Source: Fidelibacterota bacterium TCS55
GTDB taxonomy: Bacteria > Fidelibacterota > Marinisomatia > Marinisomatales > TCS55
Reading direction: 5' to 3'
Length of the DNA: 5,673 nt
Assembly: GCA_905182385.1 (NCBI GenBank)
Contig: CAJJBS010000138.1
Coordinates: 1-5,673, forward strand
A program made the position numbers and the translations under genes. Under the pieces are notes generated by a model. It was not told the origin of the DNA. It saw nothing but the letters and a program-made list of their open reading frames with translations, and searched no databases. Positions 1-4,447 of the stretch are shown piece by piece (the first letter of the stretch is position 1; each line of letters begins with the position of its first letter).

Positions 1-399
1 TTAATTATCCCCGGGGGTTTTGGCGTTACAAAAAATCTTAGTGATTATGCAATGGCTGGAGCAGATTGCTCAGTGAATCCTGATGTCTACCGTTTAGTCT
101 CAGAGGTATATTTACTTCAAAAACCAATTGGTGCTATTTGTATTGCTCCAGTAATGATGGCAAAAATATTTGGGGATCAAGATGAATTTGCCGAGATGAC
201 CGTTGGCTCAGATGTGTTGTCAAGCAAAGATATAAATACTATGGGAAGTAAACATATCAAATGTTCTGTCTCTGAAATAATTATAGATAAAGATAAAAAA
301 TTGGTTACAACTCCTGCTTATATGGAAGGAAAGTCTATTAAAGCAGTAGCAGAAGGGATTGAAAAATTAGTGAAGCAAGTTGTATTAATGATAGAATGA
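1..399 (+). CDS. elbB: ElbB-type DJ-1/PfpI family protein (3' part)
   Basis: The reading frame is open from base 1, so the gene begins outside the window; the first ATG inside it (base 52) is internal. The 132 visible residues match the C-terminal part of ElbB. They include the loop PGGFG with KNLS after it (residues 4-14), the nucleophile elbow AICIAP with the likely active-site Cys at visible residue 47, a VGSD segment, MGSKH, and a tail with VTTPAYM. By memory of E. coli ElbB (about 217 residues), some 85-90 N-terminal residues are missing. ElbB was first linked to isoprenoid biosynthesis; the E. coli protein has been reported to have glyoxalase III-type activity, a cytosolic role in handling reactive aldehydes. 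The true substrate here is unknown. Its TGA stop overlaps the ATG of the downstream Rieske gene (ATGA), so the two are probably cotranscribed and translationally coupled. The family call is firm; the function is inferred from the family. Confidence 0.93.
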   Translation, partial: LIIPGGFGVTKNLSDYAMAGADCSVNPDVYRLVSEVYLLQKPIGAICIAPVMMAKIFGDQDEFAEMTVGSDVLSSKDINTMGSKHIKCSVSEIIIDKDKKLVTTPAYMEGKSIKAVAEGIEKLVKQVVLMIE

Positions 400-692
400 A
401 AAAAATTGCAAGAGTAGAAGATATTCCTGTTGGAGGAACTAAACTTGTATTTATGAATGATACACCCATTGTATTGCTTAATATCAAAGGAAAGATTCAA
501 GCCTGGGACAATCGCTGCCCACATCGTGGAGCTTCTTTAGCTGATGGGAATATTTTAGAATCTACGATTCAATGTAAATTCCATTTATGGGAATTTGATA
601 TAGAATTAGCTTGTGCTGTTGCTAATTCTGATATAAAAGTGAAGACTTTTTACTTAAAAGTTCAGGATGGAGATATTTTTATTCAGATATAA
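396..692 (+). CDS. Small Rieske [2Fe-2S] ferredoxin-like protein
   Basis: This 98-residue protein is a single Rieske domain. The two cluster-binding boxes are visible: C41-P-H43 (in RCPHRGASL) and C60-K-F-H63, sixteen residues apart, which supplies the two Cys and two His ligands of a [2Fe-2S] cluster. The size fits stand-alone Rieske ferredoxins, such as the electron-transfer subunits of ring-hydroxylating oxygenases or the NirD-like family, which pass electrons in the cytosol. There is no signal peptide or membrane helix, so it is not a bc1-complex Rieske subunit. The second box reads CKFHLWEFD rather than the usual CPYHGW-x-FD, and the typical glycine soon after it is replaced (ELACAV), so it is a somewhat divergent member. 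The start is the ATG overlapping the elbB stop by four bases, and translation probably depends on coupling. No oxygenase or reductase partner lies in the window, so the redox partner is unknown. Confidence 0.88.
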   Translation: MKKIARVEDIPVGGTKLVFMNDTPIVLLNIKGKIQAWDNRCPHRGASLADGNILESTIQCKFHLWEFDIELACAVANSDIKVKTFYLKVQDGDIFIQI

Positions 693-715
693 TATTTTTA
701 ATAAATAACTATAGG

Positions 716-1651
716 TTATAAACCTGTCTCTTTGACAGTATTTTTTACAGCTTTTAATGTTTCATTTAATGCAATTCTTTCATCTTTTTCAAGTTTAAAC
801 TCAAGAATTCGTTCTACACCATTAGCACCAATAACTGATGGTACACCTATAAAATAACCATCAACATCAAATTCGCCTTCGCAAAGTGAAGCACAAGGAA
901 TAACTCGCTTTTTATCTCTTAAATAAGATTCGGCCATTTCTATAGCAGATTGCGCAGGAGCATAGAACGCTGAGCCATTACCAAAAAGTTTGACAATTTC
1001 TCCGCCAGCAAATCGAGTTCGATCTACTATCTCTTTAAGTCGTTCTGATGATATTAAAGATTCTATCGGTACTCCACCAATTGTACCTAGTCTGATTATG
1101 GGTACCATTGTATCACCATGGCCACCTAAAACCATACAGTTTACATCCTGTACTGAGCATTCAGTCTCCATAGCAATAAATGTGCGAAGTCTTGCACTAT
1201 CTAAAGCCCCTGCCATACCAACTACTTTATGTTTGTTAAATCCAGATATTTTATAAAAAGCGTATACCATTGCATCTAGAGGGTTAGAAATAACAATAAC
1301 AAAAGCATTAGGTGACTGCTTTTTTATATTTTTCGCAACATCTTTCATAATACCCAGGTTAATTTCAAGAAGATCTTCTCGGTTCATACCAGGTTTTCGA
1401 GGGATTCCTGCTGTAATAATAAATACATCTGAATCTTTTACATCATCCCACTTAGAAGTACCGGTTATAGTTGAATCATAGCCATCATGAGGTCGTAACT
1501 GCATAATATCTAGCGCTTTTCCTTTAACCATCCCTTCTGATTGAGGAATATCAAATATTACAACATCACCCAATTCTTTTTGCGTTGCTAATAAGGCTAA
1601 ATTCCCACCTATTTGACCACCGCCAATTAATGCTATTTTTGATCGAGGCAT
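716..1651 (-). CDS. mdh: Malate dehydrogenase, LDH-like NAD-dependent type
   Basis: The product oxidises malate to oxaloacetate with NAD in the TCA cycle, in the cytosol. It has 311 residues, normal for the family, and looks complete. Visible features in order: Rossmann glycine motif G10-G-G12-Q-I-G15; an Asp at the end of the second strand (VIFD34), which favours NAD over NADP; the mobile active-site loop AGIPRKPGMNRED with substrate-binding Arg85 and Arg91; NPLD (123-126); and the catalytic pair Asp151 (DSAR, with Arg154) and His178 (GGHGD). Arg85 in the loop argues for malate rather than lactate dehydrogenase. The sequence belongs to the LDH-like MDH group also found in alphaproteobacteria and Geobacter, not the enterobacterial type. 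An AAGGA Shine-Dalgarno (plus-strand TCCTT, 1658-1662) lies six bases from the ATG and supports the start. It is read from the same strand as the rpmA operon but separated from it by a terminator, so it probably has its own promoter. It converges on the Rieske gene 23 bases away. Confidence 0.97.
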   Translation of the reverse strand: MPRSKIALIGGGQIGGNLALLATQKELGDVVIFDIPQSEGMVKGKALDIMQLRPHDGYDSTITGTSKWDDVKDSDVFIITAGIPRKPGMNREDLLEINLGIMKDVAKNIKKQSPNAFVIVISNPLDAMVYAFYKISGFNKHKVVGMAGALDSARLRTFIAMETECSVQDVNCMVLGGHGDTMVPIIRLGTIGGVPIESLISSERLKEIVDRTRFAGGEIVKLFGNGSAFYAPAQSAIEMAESYLRDKKRVIPCASLCEGEFDVDGYFIGVPSVIGANGVERILEFKLEKDERIALNETLKAVKNTVKETGL

Positions 1652-1700
1652 CTTGAATCCTTTTTTTATTAAAGCTTAAGATGAAATTAAGTCTTCTTTT

Positions 1701-1733
1701 ATGTTATCATATAAATAAAAAACCCCAATCTAA
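1701..1733 (-). promoter_or_regulatory. Possible mdh promoter overlapping the upstream terminator
   Basis: Reading the minus strand, a -10-like TATGAT (1706-1711, five of six consensus bases) sits 16 bases downstream of a weak -35-like TTAGAT (1728-1733). An alternative pair is TTGGGG (1723-1728) and TAACAT (1701-1706), also with a 16-base spacer. Because the terminator separates mdh from rpmA and only about 70 bases lie between the terminator and the mdh start, a promoter is expected here. The -35 match is poor and AT-rich DNA gives such matches by chance. Confidence 0.25.
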
Positions 1734-1750
1734 TAAATTAAATTGGGGTT
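1717..1750 (-). terminator. Intrinsic terminator of the rng-rplU-rpmA operon
   Basis: A perfect 9-bp stem, AACCCCAAT (1721-1729) with ATTGGGGTT (1742-1750), has a 12-base loop and is GC-rich for this AT-rich DNA. On the minus strand it is followed at once by a T run (plus-strand A run 1717-1722, then more A/T). It lies about 30 bases past the rpmA stop. The plus-strand side also carries a T run (1754-1759), so it could work in both directions, but no plus-strand gene leads into it. It closes the ribosomal-protein operon before mdh. Confidence 0.87.
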
Positions 1751-1779
1751 CAATTTTTTCAACAGAAATCTTTATTATA

Positions 1780-2034
1780 TTAGCTATTAACTACGCTAAC
1801 AATTTTACGACTTCTTCCTTTTGCAGCAAACTTAACAACGCCATCTGAGGTAGCAAATAATGTATCATCATTTGCTCTCTTTACATTTAGTCCTGGGTGA
1901 ATTTTTGTTCCGCGTTGTTTTAAAATAATTCCACCTGAGAGTATTGATTGGCCATCAGAAACTTTCACTCCAAGTCTTTGAGCATTTGAATCGCGACCAT
2001 TTTTTGAGCTTCCTACACCTTTTTTATGTGCCAT
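1780..2034 (-). CDS. rpmA: 50S ribosomal protein L27
   Basis: An 84-residue, very basic protein of the usual L27 length. The N-terminus MAHKKGVGSSKNGRDS is the flexible tail that reaches toward the peptidyl-transferase centre in the ribosome. It starts directly, without the cleaved extension found in many Firmicutes. The family signature follows: LGVKVSDGQ, ILSGGIILKQRGTKIHPG (about residues 31-48) and DDTLFATSDG. The start codon overlaps the rplU stop by one base (TAATG) and no strong Shine-Dalgarno precedes it, so translation probably relies on coupling with rplU. This fits equal production of L21 and L27. It is the last gene of the rng-rplU-rpmA operon. The GTPase gene obgE, which follows rpmA in many bacteria, is not next here; a terminator is. 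Confidence 0.99.
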   Translation of the reverse strand: MAHKKGVGSSKNGRDSNAQRLGVKVSDGQSILSGGIILKQRGTKIHPGLNVKRANDDTLFATSDGVVKFAAKGRSRKIVSVVNS

Positions 2035-2447
2035 TATGATTTATCTTTCTTTTTAGATTCTTCCATTTTTTTCTTAGGTGCAGCTTTTTTCTTAGGTGTG
2101 GCTTTCTTCTTAGGTGCAGCTTTTTTCTTAGGTGCAGATGCAGAAATAGCATCGATTTGAACTAAAGTATAACCTTGCCTATGACCATTTTTTCTTCGGT
2201 AGCCTTTACGGCGTTTTTTCTTAAAAATAACAATTTTACGATCACGACCGTGATTGATTACTGTTCCTAAAACTGAAATACCTTTTATCAAAGGATTACC
2301 AACTTTAACTATTTTACCATCATCAGTTAGTAGAACCTGATCAAAATTTATTTTTTTACCAGCTTCAGTATTTAAACTTGGAACTTTAACTTGATCACCC
2401 TTAGTGACACGATATTGTTTTCCTGATATATTAACTATTGCAAACAT
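2034..2447 (-). CDS. rplU: 50S ribosomal protein L21 with Lys-rich C-terminal extension
   Basis: Residues 1-101 are a normal L21, a 23S rRNA-binding protein of the large subunit. It starts MFAIVNISGKQYRVTKGD and carries the family signature FKKKRRKGYRRKNGHRQ (about 75-91) before TLVQIDAI. The core length is about 100 residues, as in E. coli (103). A 36-residue tail follows (102-137). It is built from a six-residue unit of the form APKKKA repeated four times (105-128) and ends in a charged Lys/Asp/Glu stretch. Such Ala/Pro/Lys tails occur on ribosomal proteins of various lineages; they are probably disordered and may bind rRNA, but no specific role is known. The start is supported by GGAG (plus-strand CTCC, 2455-2458) seven bases upstream of ATG. 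It lies 26 bases after rng and overlaps rpmA by one base. Confidence 0.98.
   Translation of the reverse strand: MFAIVNISGKQYRVTKGDQVKVPSLNTEAGKKINFDQVLLTDDGKIVKVGNPLIKGISVLGTVINHGRDRKIVIFKKKRRKGYRRKNGHRQGYTLVQIDAISASAPKKKAAPKKKATPKKKAAPKKKMEESKKKDKS
2071..2142 (-). repeat. 18-bp tandem repeat encoding APKKKA units in L21 tail
   Basis: Three full 18-bp units (2071-2088, 2089-2106, 2107-2124) and a fourth (2125-2142) that matches for its first 13 bases. The plus-strand unit is TTCTTAGGTGCAGCTTTT. Units one and three are identical; unit two differs at a few bases, one of which changes Ala to Thr. The period is a multiple of three, so gain or loss of units keeps the rplU frame. This looks like growth by slippage within the coding sequence. 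Confidence 0.95.
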
Positions 2448-2473
2448 TTTTTTACTCCAAAAAGCCGACGAAC

Positions 2474-4039
2474 TTAACCATTTCCATGCTTGTGTTCAAC
2501 ACCTACATGCTCTATTTCTTCTAGACCGTCTTTTGTATTTAAAAATCGAAACTCATCTCGTGCTATTTCTGGATTTGCAGCTATAGATATATAAGTAAAG
2601 TTTTGCCACATTAATCCACGTAACGCCTTTTTATTATCTTTCATAAAACTAGCAATTTGAGGATGAAGCTCTAATTTAAGTTTCAAACTTCGATGTTTAG
2701 TTTTATATCTTCTAAGCCAATGATCTATTCTTGTAATTAATGTCTCTTTAGACATAATTCTACCTGAGCCATGACAGGTTGGACATTCTTCACTCATTGA
2801 GTCTAATAGACTTAGTCGAATTCTTTGACGTGTCATTTCAAGTAGGCCAAATTCTGATATCGGTGAGACAGCTACTTTAGCACGATCTTTCTTTAATTCT
2901 TTTCGAAGCTCATAATAAACCTTGCGACGATTTGATTCTTCTCTCATATCTATAAAATCAATAACAACTAAACCAGAAAGGTCTCTTAACCTTAATTGTC
3001 GAGCAACTTCTTTGCAACTCTCTAAATTTATTTTTAGTGAATTTTCTTCATGATTTTTCTTACCTATAAATCGACCACTGTTTACATCTACTACAACCAT
3101 GGCTTCGGTTTTCTCAATAATTAAATAGGCGCCACTTTTCATCCAAACTTTAGGCCTCAAGAGTTTATCAAGCTCATTTTCAAAACCCATACTCTCAAAT
3201 AAAGATTGTTTTAGTTTATAATGCTCAAGTCTATTAGCCATATTAGGAGAGACTTCTTCCATATAACTTTGAAGTTTTCGATACATTTTCTTGGAGTCAA
3301 TAAGGATTTTGCTTATATCAGGTGTGAATAGATCTCTAATGACACTAGATGCGGTTTCAAGATCTTCGTATATTAAAGATTTTCCTTTTGATTTTTTACT
3401 TTTTGACTCAAGTTTATCCCAATTATCTAATAACATTGAAAAATCATTTTTTAAAGATTCTTCACTTTTTCCTTCAGCAACAGTACGAACTATTACACCC
3501 ATTTCTTTATCTTTAAGAGACGAAACAATTTTCTTTAAACGACGACGTTCGTATTTATCCCAAATCTTTTTTGATATTCCAATATATTTTGCATTTGGGA
3601 CTAATACAAGTAGTCGACCAGGCAATGCTATTTCAGTTGTAACGCGAGGACCTTTACCTGCAAAGGCCTCTTTAATTACTTGTACATAAATATCTTGTCC
3701 AGATTTTAAATCAACATTTATATCTTCTTGATATTTTTTTCGATTACGATGTTGACTATTCTTTCCTTTAGAAGGCTTATGTTCGCTATCATCTATATCT
3801 GCTAGGTATGCAGGGTTCTCTATTTCAGAAAAGGGCAGGAAGGCATTGATATCATAGCCAATATCTACAAAGGCTGCTTGCATTCCTGGGAGGACATTCT
3901 CCACCTGTCCTTTATAAATATTCCCAACCATGCGCGCTTTATCTTGTTTCTCGACATATACTTCAACAAGCGTGCTATCTTCAACTATAGCAATGCGAGA
4001 TTCTCCCATGCTTTCACTGATATAAATTTCTTTATTCAT
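2474..4039 (-). CDS. rng: Ribonuclease G/E family endoribonuclease (RNase G type)
   Basis: A 521-residue, 5'-end-sensing, single-strand-specific endoribonuclease. RNase G of E. coli matures the 5' end of 16S rRNA and takes part in mRNA decay. Domains seen: an S1-type RNA-binding region (about 36-125, VGNIYKG, LPGMQAAFVDIG), a 5'-sensor/RNase H-like middle, and a DNase I-like catalytic domain. Two metal-binding Asp are in place, D318 (VVVDVNSG) and D361 (VIDFIDM), spaced 43 residues apart exactly as D303 and D346 in E. coli RNase E. The zinc link C419-P-T-C422 that joins dimers is present. There is no long C-terminal degradosome scaffold, so it is RNase G-like in layout (E. coli RNase G 489 residues). 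The S1 domain has an extra hydrophilic insertion (about 76-108). GGGAG (plus-strand 4049-4053) nine bases before ATG supports the start. It leads an operon with rplU and rpmA. Whether it acts as the organism's only RNase E/G cannot be told. Confidence 0.96.
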   Translation of the reverse strand: MNKEIYISESMGESRIAIVEDSTLVEVYVEKQDKARMVGNIYKGQVENVLPGMQAAFVDIGYDINAFLPFSEIENPAYLADIDDSEHKPSKGKNSQHRNRKKYQEDINVDLKSGQDIYVQVIKEAFAGKGPRVTTEIALPGRLLVLVPNAKYIGISKKIWDKYERRRLKKIVSSLKDKEMGVIVRTVAEGKSEESLKNDFSMLLDNWDKLESKSKKSKGKSLIYEDLETASSVIRDLFTPDISKILIDSKKMYRKLQSYMEEVSPNMANRLEHYKLKQSLFESMGFENELDKLLRPKVWMKSGAYLIIEKTEAMVVVDVNSGRFIGKKNHEENSLKINLESCKEVARQLRLRDLSGLVVIDFIDMREESNRRKVYYELRKELKKDRAKVAVSPISEFGLLEMTRQRIRLSLLDSMSEECPTCHGSGRIMSKETLITRIDHWLRRYKTKHRSLKLKLELHPQIASFMKDNKKALRGLMWQNFTYISIAANPEIARDEFRFLNTKDGLEEIEHVGVEHKHGNG

Positions 4040-4108
4040 ATCTATTTACTCCCAAAAATTACCAACTATGGGTTATTAATTAATGGATTTGAAGACAAAA
4101 GGAAGGAG

Positions 4109-4138
4109 GCGTTCGGCCTTTAAGCCGATATAAAACGC
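4109..4138. other. GC-rich two-part hairpin upstream of rng
   Basis: The outer stem GCGTT (4109-4113) pairs with AACGC (4134-4138). The inner stem CGGC (4114-4117) pairs with GCCG (4124-4127) around a six-base loop, leaving a six-base bulge on the 3' side. It stands out in composition from the surrounding AT-rich DNA. No T run follows on either strand, so it is not an intrinsic terminator. On the minus strand it would lie 70-100 bases before the rng start and could be part of the rng 5' leader; that is inference. Confidence 0.4.
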
Positions 4139-4161
4139 TACAAAAAATATTAACTATTTTA

Positions 4162-4238
4162 TGAAGGTTGAAATTTTTTTAAAAAATCATGCAAAGGTCT
4201 AATTATAACCAGAAAAACTTTTTGGATTTGCACCTTCA
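4162..4238 (+). other. Nested stem-loops, candidate structured part of metH leader
   Basis: Three stacked pairings can be drawn: TGAAGGT (4162-4168) with ACCTTCA (4232-4238); TGCAAA (4190-4195) with TTTGCA (4227-4232), sharing one base with the first; and CCAGAAA (4209-4215) with TTTTTGG (4219-4225) around a three-base loop, including one G-U pair. The nesting is consistent with one folded RNA domain. It could also be read from the other strand. AT-rich sequence folds easily and I cannot match this to a known RNA family, so confidence is low. Confidence 0.3.
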
Positions 4239-4285
4239 ATTCGTCTTTATCCGATTGTAAATCTACATAAAGTCAATATGCCTAC

Positions 4286-4314
4286 CAAGTAATATCAAAG
4301 AATGATATTTCTTG
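4286..4314. other. Stem-loop in rng/metH intergenic region
   Basis: CAAG (4286-4289) and AATATC (4291-4296) pair with GATATT (4304-4309) and CTTG (4311-4314). This gives ten base pairs with one T-T mismatch and a seven-base loop. No T run follows directly, so it does not look like a terminator. It may be an operator-like dyad or part of a leader RNA; nothing in the sequence decides between these. Confidence 0.4.
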
Positions 4315-4353
4315 AATTGAAACATAGTTTCTTCTTAATTTTTGAGGTCGTGA

Positions 4354-4381
4354 TTTGTTCTGTATTGCTGCGACATAAAAT
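4354..4381 (+). promoter_or_regulatory. Possible metH-proximal promoter
   Basis: A -10-like TAAAAT (4376-4381, five of six consensus bases) lies 16 bases after a weak -35-like TTTGTT (4354-4359). If used, transcription would begin near 4388, only about a dozen bases before the hairpin at 4401. That hairpin would then be a 5' stem-loop of the metH mRNA rather than an attenuator. The -35 match is poor and this remains a candidate only. Confidence 0.25.
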
Positions 4382-4400
4382 AAAAGGGCTAAAAAAAATT

Positions 4401-4437
4401 AATAACCCAAGTTTAGTCATTGGGTTATTTTGTTTTT
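4401..4437 (+). terminator. Terminator-like hairpin just before the metH ribosome-binding site
   Basis: A perfect 10-bp stem, AATAACCCAA (4401-4410) with TTGGGTTATT (4420-4429), has a nine-base loop and is followed by a T-rich tail (4428-4436, one G). Together with the A run on its left (4391-4398) it has the classic intrinsic-terminator form. The metH Shine-Dalgarno AGGA begins at 4438. There is no room for a normal promoter between this hairpin and metH, so metH transcripts must read through it. It is either an attenuator in the metH leader, the end of an unrecognised small RNA, or a 5' stabilising stem. Confidence 0.6.
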
Positions 4438-4447
4438 AGGATAAACA

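Larger units (their letters stand above)
4069..4409. repeat. 13-bp inverted repeat spanning the rng/metH intergenic region
   Basis: TGGGTTATTAATT at 4069-4081 is the exact reverse complement of AATTAATAACCCA at 4397-4409. A third, shorter copy of the left arm, TGGGTTATT, is at 4421-4429, where it forms the right arm of the metH-proximal hairpin. The left copy is 30 bases upstream of the rng start and the right copies lie 19-51 bases upstream of the metH start. They could be operator-like sites or segments of a long-range RNA pairing. No target-site duplication flanks the outer ends, so a small transposed element is not supported. Confidence 0.6.
4040..4447. other. Gene-free divergent rng/metH intergenic region
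   Basis: About 408 bases separate the rng and metH start codons, far more than any other gap in the window, with no convincing ORF or tRNA. It must hold the promoters of both genes. Contents I can support: the rng Shine-Dalgarno, a 13-bp inverted repeat, a relatively GC-rich hairpin near the rng side, nested stems in the middle, and a terminator-like hairpin beside metH. I looked by eye for cobalamin (B12-box), SAM and SAH riboswitch core motifs and for 4.5S RNA and tmRNA hallmarks and found none; a covariance-model search has not been done. Confidence 0.8.

Noticed and set aside
711..727. Small dyad AGGTT-ATA-AACCT over the mdh stop as a terminator
   Set aside because: The stem is only about five AT-rich pairs with no clean T run after it; too weak to call, though some terminator for the convergent genes may exist here.
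990..1256. Open plus-strand frame of 88 codons inside mdh
   Set aside because: It lies wholly antisense to conserved malate dehydrogenase sequence, with no family resemblance; it is a by-product of the real gene.
3291..3689. Open plus-strand frame of 132 codons inside rng
   Set aside because: Antisense to conserved RNase G domains with no recognisable motif; the minus-strand gene explains the open frame.
3878..4123. Plus-strand frame of 81 codons crossing the rng start into the intergenic region
   Set aside because: Half of it is antisense to the conserved S1 domain of rng, it has no recognisable product, and the intergenic part shows no coding character.
4083..4133. 16-residue basic ORF (MDLKTKGRRRSAFKPI) in the intergenic region
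   Set aside because: No Shine-Dalgarno precedes it, no known leader peptide or small ribosomal protein matches, and part of it coincides with the GC-rich hairpin that explains its composition.
4109..4138. GC-rich hairpin as an intrinsic terminator
   Set aside because: No T run follows it on either strand, and no gene ends near it.
4161..4202. 13-residue ORF as a possible metH leader peptide
   Set aside because: It has no Shine-Dalgarno and no run of Met codons of the kind expected in an attenuator peptide.
4140..4400. Known cobalamin, SAM or SAH riboswitch, or 4.5S RNA/tmRNA
   Set aside because: The conserved core motifs of these families are not visible by eye. A covariance search could still find a divergent member.
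4069..4409. Small transposed element (MITE) bounded by the 13-bp inverted repeats
   Set aside because: No target-site duplication flanks the ends, and the right repeat is part of a hairpin that is better explained as a terminator-like element.
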